From positions 1 through 14,910 of the forward strand of contig JABMMT010000030.1 of the NCBI GenBank assembly GCA_013205155.1: a DNA stretch of 14,910 nt, written 5' to 3'. Shown in pieces: positions 6,333-12,810 of the stretch (the first letter of the stretch is position 1; the number at the start of each line of letters is the position of its first letter). Both the position numbers and the translations under genes were made by a program. The notes beneath the pieces are model-generated. The model worked only from the letters and a program-made list of their open reading frames with translations. It did not search any database and had not been told where the DNA came from. The DNA comes from Betaproteobacteria bacterium (GTDB lineage: Bacteria > Pseudomonadota > Gammaproteobacteria > Burkholderiales > Burkholderiaceae).

Positions 6333-7574
6333 ATGGCCAAAATCATTATCGTCGGCGGCTCATTAGGCGGGCTCTTTGCAGCTAATATTTTGTTGCGCCA
6401 AGGTCACGATGTCACTTTGCTAGAAAAAGCGACGGGCTCCTTAGATGGCCGTGGGGCGGGTATTGTGACTTACGATGCTTTGGCAGATGCACTGCGTCAG
6501 GCTGGCGTTAAGGTGGACGATACACTCGGTGTGCCTGTAACACAGCGAGTCACTCTTGGTGCCGACGGTCAAATTTTAGGCATGATGGAATTGCCACAAA
6601 TACTGACATCTTGGAGTCGTCTGTATCACATGCTAAAAGAATGTTTTCCAGTAGACCGTTATGTTCAAGGAAAAGTTGTTAACACTGTAAGTCAGACTGT
6701 TGAAGCCGTACAAGTAAGTTGTGTCGATGGCAGTTGCTATGAAGCAGAGCTTTTAATCGCTTCCGATGGAATACGCTCTGCTGTTAGAGCTCAAGTTGCC
6801 CCCGAGATACAACCAGAATATGCGGGTTACATTGCATGGCGTGGCGTCTGTGACGAAGCTTGCCTCTCTACCTATACCTTAGATACCTTGTTTAATCGAT
6901 TTGGTTTCTGCCTCCCCAAAGGAGAGCAGATGTTAGGCTATCCCGTTGCTGGTCATGGAAACGATACTCGGCCAGGTAAGCGTCGCTACAACTTTGTATG
7001 GTATCGACCCGCTTCAGAAAACGAGGAGCTAGTTAATCTTCTAACAGATGATGATGGCCATTACTATCCAACTGGTATTCCCCCTCTAAAAGTTTCGTGG
7101 AAACACATTGCGAAGATGCGACAAAAGGCTCAAGAAATTCTAGCGCCTCAATTTGCAGAAATTCTTGAAAAGACAGCAGCTCCCTTTTTACAGCCAATTT
7201 ATGATGTGCGCTCCGAAGAAATTGTTTTTGGGAGAATCGCCCTGATGGGTGATGCCGCATTTGTGGGAAGGCCTCATGTGGGTATGGGTGTCACTAAGGC
7301 TGGAGACGAGGCGATAGTGATTGCTAAATATATTACGCAACTAGGTGCCACCCCTGTTGCTTTAAAAGCCTATAGAGATGAACGCCTCAAGCTAGGCCAG
7401 CAAGTTGTAGCAAGAGCTCAATATTTAGGGCGTTATATGCAAGCGCAGGGCAGCAAAGGCGCTCCAAATAGCGAAAACCTCAAGAGAAATGCCGATACCG
7501 TGATGGCAGAGACTGCAATTGATATCAGTGATTTATTAGTTTTAGGAAGAGCAGTGCCTGAATCCACGCATTAA
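6333..7574 (+). CDS. FAD-dependent aromatic monooxygenase, 2,6-dihydroxypyridine 3-monooxygenase-like
   Basis: 413-residue group A flavoprotein hydroxylase, which uses NAD(P)H and O2 to hydroxylate an activated ring. The Rossmann motif GGSLGG (8-13) is followed by Glu31 for the ribose, the RGAGI stretch (40-44), the DG motif in ASDGIRSAVR (Asp145-Gly146) and the GD motif in LMGDAAFVGRPHVGMG (Gly306-Asp307). From memory, AGYIAWRGV (164-172), GYPVAG and NFVWYRP match the layout of 2,6-dihydroxypyridine 3-hydroxylase of nicotine degraders. Related 6-hydroxynicotinate and uric-acid-type hydroxylases share the fold. Following a molybdenum hydroxylase, a second hydroxylation of the same ring is the simplest role. 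It closes the TetR-VOC-hydroxylase cistron; the transporter begins 75 bases later. The family is firm and the substrate is inference. Confidence 0.88.
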   Translation: MAKIIIVGGSLGGLFAANILLRQGHDVTLLEKATGSLDGRGAGIVTYDALADALRQAGVKVDDTLGVPVTQRVTLGADGQILGMMELPQILTSWSRLYHMLKECFPVDRYVQGKVVNTVSQTVEAVQVSCVDGSCYEAELLIASDGIRSAVRAQVAPEIQPEYAGYIAWRGVCDEACLSTYTLDTLFNRFGFCLPKGEQMLGYPVAGHGNDTRPGKRRYNFVWYRPASENEELVNLLTDDDGHYYPTGIPPLKVSWKHIAKMRQKAQEILAPQFAEILEKTAAPFLQPIYDVRSEEIVFGRIALMGDAAFVGRPHVGMGVTKAGDEAIVIAKYITQLGATPVALKAYRDERLKLGQQVVARAQYLGRYMQAQGSKGAPNSENLKRNADTVMAETAIDISDLLVLGRAVPESTH

Positions 7575-7593
7575 TTGGTGCATTCAGTTAAGA

Positions 7594-7643
7594 TTTACAC
7601 AATAAAAAGTATTCTTATTTAAACAAAGTTTTATATGGAGGAG
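7594..7643 (+). promoter_or_regulatory. Possible promoter and strong ribosome site of the binding-protein gene
   Basis: TTTACA (7594-7599), a 16-base spacer and TATTTA (7616-7621) make a plausible sigma-70 promoter in the 75-base gap after the flavin hydroxylase gene. GGAGGAG (7637-7643) is a near-perfect Shine-Dalgarno sequence 6 bases before the ATG at 7650. This site fixes the start and predicts strong translation. The promoter is weaker evidence than the ribosome site because the region is simply AT-rich. Confidence 0.5.
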
Positions 7644-7649
7644 ACAACC

Positions 7650-8885
7650 ATGAAACAAAAAGTAACGAATCAAACAAGAAGAAAAGTGTTAATCGGTGGG
7701 GCTACTGTGGCTAGCACTCCTCTTTGGTTAAACGTTGCCAATGCCCAGGCTGACACAATCAAGATCGGTTTTCCAGTACCACTAACGGGCCCCTTTTCTG
7801 CAGAAGCTCAGGATCAAGTCAAAGCCGCGGAACTGGCGATTAAAGAATTTAACGATGCTGGTGGCTTTAATGGTCGTAAAGCAGAACTTTTAGTGCGTGA
7901 TGACAAATTGAATCCAGGGGAAGCTGCGACTCGCACCCTAGAGTTAATTGAAAAAGATAAAGTGAACTACGTGGTAGGTTCTCTGTCAGCCGCCACTCAA
8001 CTCTCCATCAATGCAGTCTGTAAAGAACGTAAGATTCTTTTTAATTCCATCAGCCAATCGGACGCTATTAATGAAGTCAAAGACTGGAGTATATATACCT
8101 TCCACGAGGCATTAAACCCAACAATGACAGCAGGTGCACTGGCACGCTACGCAATTCCACGCTTTGGTAAAAAGATTGTGTTCTTAACTGCTGACTATGC
8201 CTACGGCCATGAAATGGTTCGTGCCTTTGAGCGCGCCGGCAAAGAAATGGGAGCTACTACGCTAGCGGACATTCGCCATCCACTGGGCGCCTCTGATTAC
8301 TCTGCTTTCATGCCACGCATTAAAGCATTAAATCCAGATATTTTGGTGCTTTGTAACTTTGGTCGCGACCTAGTGAATGCTGCCAAACAATGTACTGACT
8401 TTGGCCTCAAGTCGAGTATGAAAATTATGGCGCCTGTTTTGCTTTACACCGCACGTCTTGCTGGTGGTCCAGAGGCATTTGAAGGAATCATCGGTGGTAC
8501 TTCTTATTATTGGGGTCTTGAAGATCGTATTCCTACGGCTAAAACATTTAACGATGCATTCCGAAAAATGTATAACGGCTCAGTGCCATCCGATTACGGC
8601 GCATTAGGTTATGCTGGCGTTAGGAGTGTTCTGGCATCCGTCAAGATTGCCAAGTCAACTGATACCATGAAAGTCATTAGTGTCATGGAAAACCTCAAAT
8701 ATGACTGGTACAAAGGTCCTGAATACTATCGTAAGTGTGACCACCAAGCAGTTCAGACCGTCATCATTGTGGAATCCAAATCAAAGAATATGAAAGACAA
8801 ATATGATGTCTTCAATATTCTGACGATTGAGCCTACCACTGAAAAGAACATGCGTACTTGTGCAGAGCTAGGCCATAAAGCCTAG
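7650..8885 (+). CDS. HAAT-family ABC transporter periplasmic substrate-binding protein (Liv type)
   Basis: 411-residue periplasmic ligand-binding protein (Peripl_BP_6 type) that delivers a solute to the permeases downstream. The N-terminus MKQKVTNQTRRKVLIGG has adjacent arginines (10-11) before a short hydrophobic stretch and ends in VANAQA (29-34), which reads as a Tat-type signal with cleavage near 32-34. The mature part opens with the family pattern IKIGFPVPLTGPFS and continues with AAELAIKEFNDAGG. The start at 7650 is chosen because the in-frame ATG at 7635 overlaps the GGAGGAG ribosome site. Proteins of this family bind branched-chain amino acids, amides, urea or aromatic acids. Next to aromatic hydroxylase genes, an aromatic or heterocyclic ligand is more likely than leucine. 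Confidence 0.9.
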   Translation: MKQKVTNQTRRKVLIGGATVASTPLWLNVANAQADTIKIGFPVPLTGPFSAEAQDQVKAAELAIKEFNDAGGFNGRKAELLVRDDKLNPGEAATRTLELIEKDKVNYVVGSLSAATQLSINAVCKERKILFNSISQSDAINEVKDWSIYTFHEALNPTMTAGALARYAIPRFGKKIVFLTADYAYGHEMVRAFERAGKEMGATTLADIRHPLGASDYSAFMPRIKALNPDILVLCNFGRDLVNAAKQCTDFGLKSSMKIMAPVLLYTARLAGGPEAFEGIIGGTSYYWGLEDRIPTAKTFNDAFRKMYNGSVPSDYGALGYAGVRSVLASVKIAKSTDTMKVISVMENLKYDWYKGPEYYRKCDHQAVQTVIIVESKSKNMKDKYDVFNILTIEPTTEKNMRTCAELGHKA

Positions 8886-8893
8886 GGCAAATA

Positions 8894-8919
8894 TCAGGGC
8901 AATCAACTGAGCGCCCTGA
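8894..8919 (+). repeat. First intercistronic hairpin after the binding-protein gene
   Basis: TCAGGGC (8894-8900) and GCCCTGA (8913-8919) form a perfect 7-bp stem with a 12-base loop, starting 8 bases after the stop codon. There is no T-run behind it. Hairpins at this place often protect the 3' end of abundant binding-protein mRNA from exonucleases. Confidence 0.5.
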
Positions 8920-8922
8920 ACT

Positions 8923-8960
8923 ACTCCCCTTGATTTGATTGAATCATGGGGAGTTTTTTT
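8923..8960 (+). terminator. Intrinsic-terminator-like hairpin between binding-protein and permease genes
   Basis: ACTCCCC (8923-8929) pairs with GGGGAGT (8948-8954). After a T-T mismatch, TGATT (8931-8935) pairs with AATCA (8942-8946) around a 6-base loop. Seven Ts follow (8954-8960). This has all parts of a Rho-independent terminator. Being inside the operon, it probably lets only part of the transcription pass to the permease and ATPase genes. Its 3' arm GGGGAG is also the best ribosome site for the next gene. Confidence 0.75.
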
Positions 8961-9855
8961 GAGTACATTTATGACCGGTCTTACATTCGAACTTTTATGC
9001 ATGCAACTGCTTACGGGAATTGCCCTAGGCAGTATTTATGCACTTTTAGCGCTGGGTTTATGCCTTATCTTTGGGATGCTAAATGTAGTGAACTTTGCCC
9101 ATGGCGCGTTTTTTATGGTTGGCGCATTTTTAGGTGTCTATTTTTTAGGGGTCACTGGTAATTTTTGGTTTAGCCTTGTCTTAACACCGCTAGTCACTGG
9201 ATGCCTTGGTTTAGTAACAGAGCGTTTCTTAGTAAGACCTCTATATGGTCGCGGCCTAGATTACCCATTACTGCTAACCTTTGGCCTCTCCTATGTCTTC
9301 ATTGAAGCTGTTCGAGTCACCTTTGGTATTGAGGGTATACCATCTGTCACTCCTAGCGGTTTAACTGGAACCGTTAATGTAGGCTTCGGTTACTTTCCTA
9401 AATACAGGCTCTTTTTAATCGCCGCTACGGCAGTCATCATTTTTGGTATCTGGTTCTTGATCCAAAAAACTCGCTATGGCTTGATCATCAAGGCAGGTGC
9501 TGCTGATCAAGAAATTGTCAAAGTTCTTGGTGTAGATATTGCCAAGGTATGGCTATTAGTATTCGGACTGGGATGCGCGATTGCTGGCCTATCTGGAATA
9601 TTGGCGGCCCCAACCCGCTCAGTAAATCCAGAAATGGGTATTCCTATTTTGGCTGAATCTTTTGTAGTGACTGTTGTAGGTGGAATGGGCTCGCCTGTTG
9701 GCGCAGTCATCGCAGGCCTACTGGTTGGAGTTGTTTACAGCATGACCTCTCTATTCTTTCCAGAGTTTGCTGAGCTATCTATTTTTGTACTAATGGCTGT
9801 GGTGCTCTTAATTCGTCCGCAGGGTTTATTTGGTAAAGCAGGGGCGATGGGCTAA
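8959..9855 (+). CDS. Branched-chain amino acid-type ABC transporter permease (LivH family)
   Basis: 298-residue inner-membrane permease, one of the two channel subunits of the HAAT importer. It has about eight hydrophobic segments and the family pieces ALGSIYALLALGLCLIFGML, NVVNFAHGAFFM and GMGSPVGAVIAG. AGAADQEIVKVLGVD is the cytoplasmic coupling loop that contacts the ATPases. I start it at the TTG at 8959-8961, because GGGGAG (8948-8953) lies 5 bases upstream. The frame is open to a TTG at 8935, which lacks a ribosome site. An ATG at 8971 is the next in-frame alternative. The livM-type gene follows after 12 bases. Family and role are clear; the exact start is not proven. Confidence 0.9.
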   Translation: MSTFMTGLTFELLCMQLLTGIALGSIYALLALGLCLIFGMLNVVNFAHGAFFMVGAFLGVYFLGVTGNFWFSLVLTPLVTGCLGLVTERFLVRPLYGRGLDYPLLLTFGLSYVFIEAVRVTFGIEGIPSVTPSGLTGTVNVGFGYFPKYRLFLIAATAVIIFGIWFLIQKTRYGLIIKAGAADQEIVKVLGVDIAKVWLLVFGLGCAIAGLSGILAAPTRSVNPEMGIPILAESFVVTVVGGMGSPVGAVIAGLLVGVVYSMTSLFFPEFAELSIFVLMAVVLLIRPQGLFGKAGAMG

Positions 9856-9867
9856 GGCTCCGGATAT

Positions 9868-10827
9868 ATGAATTCATATTTACAACTGATTACACGCCAT
9901 CGCGTATTAGCGAGTACGCTTTTTTTGGCAGTCTTTCCATTCATCATGCCCTATGAGGCACTGGCAATTAATATTCTGATCTTTGGTTTATTCGCCATGG
10001 GCTTTAATCTCCTATTCGGTTATATGGGTCTGCTCTCATTCGGGCATGCTGCATTTTTGGGAATAGGCAGCTATCTCACTGGTATTAGCATCGTTCATTA
10101 CGGACTTCCATGGGGTGCAGCCATTCTGTTTGGCATCATCGGCGCTGCTATCGGTGGACTCATGATGGGATTTTTAGCAATTCGTACTCGTGGAATTTAT
10201 TTTTCGATGGTAACCCTCGCCCTGGGACAAATTGTTTACTACATTTTTTACAAGGCTGAGAGTTTGACAGGCGGCGAAAATGGCTTAAGGGGCGTCAGAG
10301 TAGATTCCTTTAATATCTTTGGTATCCCAGTAGACTTTTTAAACCCACTCGTGAAGTACTACATTATTCTCTTTTTTGTAGTCATTGCCATTTGGTTTAT
10401 TTCTCGTATTTTGAATTCTCCTCTTGGCGCCATCATGGAAGCGATTCGAGAAAATGAAAAGCGTGCTGCTGCTTGTGGATTTGATGTGGCCAGGACCAAA
10501 TTGCTCGTTTTTGTTTTATCAGCAGCAATTTGTGGACTGGCAGGTTCCTTACGTGCGCTACATCTCTCTATTGTTCCAATTGACTCCTTGCATTACTTGC
10601 AGTCTGGGCAGGCCATCATGATGAGCATCCTAGGTGGTATGGGCACTTTCTTTGGCCCCTTTGTTGGCGCAGCAGTCATGCTATACCTTGAGGACGTTGT
10701 TACTACCTTTACCAAGCATTGGATGGCAGTGATCGGGGTGGTATTTATGTTCTTTGTTCTATTCTTCCCCAAGGGCATCTGGGGAACCATTCTGAGTAAG
10801 CTACAAATTCAGAAGGATGGAAAATAA
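9868..10827 (+). CDS. Branched-chain amino acid-type ABC transporter permease (LivM family)
   Basis: 319-residue second channel subunit of the HAAT importer in the inner membrane. Recognisable family stretches are GYMGLLSFGHAAFLGIGSYL, IRTRGIYFSMVTLALGQIVY, the coupling loop AIRENEKRAAACGFDVARTK and SILGGMGTFFGPFVGAA. The ATG at 9868 has no strong ribosome site, so translation is probably coupled to the permease gene ending 12 bases earlier. Its stop codon overlaps the ATG of the following ATPase gene by one base (TAATG at 10825-10829). The length is normal. Substrate specificity cannot be read from this subunit. Confidence 0.93.
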   Translation: MNSYLQLITRHRVLASTLFLAVFPFIMPYEALAINILIFGLFAMGFNLLFGYMGLLSFGHAAFLGIGSYLTGISIVHYGLPWGAAILFGIIGAAIGGLMMGFLAIRTRGIYFSMVTLALGQIVYYIFYKAESLTGGENGLRGVRVDSFNIFGIPVDFLNPLVKYYIILFFVVIAIWFISRILNSPLGAIMEAIRENEKRAAACGFDVARTKLLVFVLSAAICGLAGSLRALHLSIVPIDSLHYLQSGQAIMMSILGGMGTFFGPFVGAAVMLYLEDVVTTFTKHWMAVIGVVFMFFVLFFPKGIWGTILSKLQIQKDGK

Positions 10828-11591
10828 TGAATAGCTCCAATAGAATCAACAAGGTGCCTATTCTGGAAGCGCGCAATGTCAGCAAAAGCTTTGGTAAGTT
10901 CAAGGCCTTACAAGACGTTTCTACTAGCTTTATGCCTGGATCCTTAACTGCCATCATTGGACCCAATGGTGCAGGTAAAACTACCTTCTTTAACGTTCTT
11001 AGTGGCGCCTTCCCTCCCACAAGTGGTCAAATCTTTTTTAACGGTAAAGATATTACGGGAATGCAGCAGCATGAGTTTGCACGCATTGGTATCTCGAAAA
11101 GCTTTCAGATTACCAATTTATTTAAGCAGCTCAGTGTTCATGAAAATGTTCGCGTTGCCGCACAAATGCAAACAGCCCGTTATAACTTCTTACGCAATGC
11201 TCAAAGCTATCTTGGGCCTATCGAATTAGCAGATGAACTTCTTCAGCGCGTAAGTCTTAAACACCTACGCAATAAAAAAACAGGTGATTTAGCGCATGGT
11301 CAACAAAGAGCGTTAGAAATTGCAATGGCATTAGCCTGTAATCCCAGCTTGCTTTTATTAGATGAACCTACCGCTGGGATGTCTCCAGAAGAAACTCTAG
11401 TCATGATGGATCTGATTCGTACCCTTGCTAATGAACGGACTGTGATTTTGGTGGAACATAAAATGAAACTCATTATGGGTTTATGTAAACGGATCATTGT
11501 CTTGCATCATGGAGAATTCTTAGCTGAAGGTACGCCAGAAGAAATTCAAAATAATGCTGAGGTACGTCGTGTGTATTTGGGACAAGGTTAA
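10827..11591 (+). CDS. ABC transporter ATP-binding protein (LivG family)
   Basis: 254-residue cytoplasmic ATPase that drives the importer together with the LivF-type partner. Walker A is GPNGAGKT (45-52). The signature is the divergent LAHGQQ (from residue 155), as is common in LivG-type ATPases. Walker B ends in LLLLDEP (Asp179-Glu180-Pro181), followed by the switch histidine in VEHKM. The LivG-type C-terminus LAEGTPEEIQNNAEVRRVYLGQG is present. AAGGATGG precedes the start, which overlaps the upstream stop by one base, so translation is coupled to the LivM-type gene. The function in transport is firm. Confidence 0.95.
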   Translation: MNSSNRINKVPILEARNVSKSFGKFKALQDVSTSFMPGSLTAIIGPNGAGKTTFFNVLSGAFPPTSGQIFFNGKDITGMQQHEFARIGISKSFQITNLFKQLSVHENVRVAAQMQTARYNFLRNAQSYLGPIELADELLQRVSLKHLRNKKTGDLAHGQQRALEIAMALACNPSLLLLDEPTAGMSPEETLVMMDLIRTLANERTVILVEHKMKLIMGLCKRIIVLHHGEFLAEGTPEEIQNNAEVRRVYLGQG

Positions 11592-11605
11592 GCTGAAAGT
11601 CATCT

Positions 11606-12310
11606 ATGTTACGTGTTGAAAATTTAAATGCTTGGTATGACCGTAGTCACGTACTTCAAGGCATCTCGCTTGAAGTCAAGAAAGGTGAGATTGTGACCTT
11701 AATGGGACGTAATGGTGCTGGTAAAACTACTACCCTTCGCTCATTAATGGGCTTACTTTCAAAGCGTCAAGGATCTGCTTCAATTGACGGTACATCATTT
11801 TTAGATATGCCTGCCCATACCCGCTTTCATCTCGGTTTAGCTTATGTCCCAGAAGATCGCCGAATTGTTCCTGGACTTACCGTCAAAGAAAATCTCGAAC
11901 TTGGCATCATTGCTAAAAAGAATCGCGGTGATATGAGCGCAATGGTCGATGAAATTGCGGAAACCTTTCCTCGCCTCAAGGAGCGCCTCAATCAAGATGG
12001 CTCCTCTATGTCAGGGGGCGAACAACAGATGTTAGCTATTGCCCGAGCCATGATCGGTAAACCCAAGGCTATCTTATTAGATGAACCATCTGAAGGCATC
12101 ATGCCGGTCTTAGTAGATGAAATGTTTGAGTTGTTTGCTAATCTCAAACATAAAGGCGTAACCATCCTCTTGGTTGAACAGAATGTGCAGCAAGCTTTGA
12201 AAATTTCAGATAGAGCTTACATTCTGGATCAGGGTGAAATTGTGTTTCATGACACTGCTCAAAATCTGCTTAATAACGAAGAGATTCAGCAAAAGTATTG
12301 CGCTATTTAA
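11606..12310 (+). CDS. ABC transporter ATP-binding protein (LivF family)
   Basis: 234-residue second ATPase of the HAAT importer and the last gene of the transporter operon. Walker A is GRNGAGKTT (34-42). The stretch YVPEDRRIVPGLTVKENL is characteristic of LivF proteins. The signature is SGGEQ (136-140), and Walker B ends in AILLDEP (Asp159). The switch region is VEQNVQQAL. It begins 14 bases after the LivG-type gene with only a weak ribosome site. Its stop codon overlaps the stop of the convergent yqaA-type gene, leaving no space for a terminator between the two operons. Confidence 0.95.
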   Translation: MLRVENLNAWYDRSHVLQGISLEVKKGEIVTLMGRNGAGKTTTLRSLMGLLSKRQGSASIDGTSFLDMPAHTRFHLGLAYVPEDRRIVPGLTVKENLELGIIAKKNRGDMSAMVDEIAETFPRLKERLNQDGSSMSGGEQQMLAIARAMIGKPKAILLDEPSEGIMPVLVDEMFELFANLKHKGVTILLVEQNVQQALKISDRAYILDQGEIVFHDTAQNLLNNEEIQQKYCAI

Positions 12311-12810
12311 ATTAAACGCAACCAATGGCCTAGTTGATGCCAAAAACTGTCAGGCACTAGCGTTAACAACCAGGTCATTGTGAGGTAGCGAAATAACTTG
12401 CCGAAAAACATGTAGACCAAACAAGGTCCCCATGCTAAACGTAACCAACCTGCGGCAAAGCAGAGGGGATCACCAAAAACTGGTAACCAAGCAAGCAGCA
12501 GCATTTTGGGGCCACGAGCCTCTAGCCAAGCTTGCATACGTCCATGTGTAGGGCCTTTCAGTGACTCAAAACTGTTACGAGCAATCAAGCCAAGCCACCA
12601 ATCAAACATACCACCGCCAGTATTACCAATCGTGGCAATCAAGATAGCTATCCAATACAAATGGGGGTTGATTGAAACATAGCCAAAGAGTATTGGTTCT
12701 GATCCAAGCGGAATCAGTGTGGCAGAAATAAAGGCACTGATAAATACCGCGGGTAAGCCTACTGATGGCAAACCAAACCAGGCAAAAAAATGCCCGAATA
12801 TTTCCTCCAT
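12307..12810 (-). CDS. YqaA-family membrane protein (DedA/SNARE-associated superfamily)
   Basis: 167-residue integral membrane protein with about four hydrophobic segments. ISATLIPLGSEPIL (28-41), GNTGGGMFDWWLG (from residue 62) and LLAWLPVFGDPLCFAAGWLR mark it as YqaA-like, a small branch of the DedA superfamily. Some DedA members act as lipid scramblases or transporters; the job of YqaA proteins is not settled. Its ATG overlaps the stop of the CoA-transferase gene by one base (12810), so the two are translationally coupled. Its stop overlaps the convergent LivF-type gene. I see no metabolic link to either neighbour, and the pairing may be positional only. Confidence 0.85.
   Translation of the reverse strand: MEEIFGHFFAWFGLPSVGLPAVFISAFISATLIPLGSEPILFGYVSINPHLYWIAILIATIGNTGGGMFDWWLGLIARNSFESLKGPTHGRMQAWLEARGPKMLLLAWLPVFGDPLCFAAGWLRLAWGPCLVYMFFGKLFRYLTMTWLLTLVPDSFWHQLGHWLRLI

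Noticed and set aside
7635..7649. Start of the binding protein at the ATG at 7635
   Set aside because: That ATG directly overlaps the GGAGGAG ribosome site that serves the ATG at 7650, and the shorter form gives a normal Tat-type signal.
8935..8958. Start of the first permease at the TTG at 8935
   Set aside because: It lies inside the terminator-like hairpin and has no ribosome site; the TTG at 8959 has GGGGAG at 5-base spacing.
7635..12310. Ordinary leucine/isoleucine/valine transporter unrelated to the hydroxylases
   Set aside because: Not excluded, but placement directly behind the flavin hydroxylase, with a small gap and the same orientation, makes a pathway-specific importer the better reading; family membership alone does not fix the ligand.
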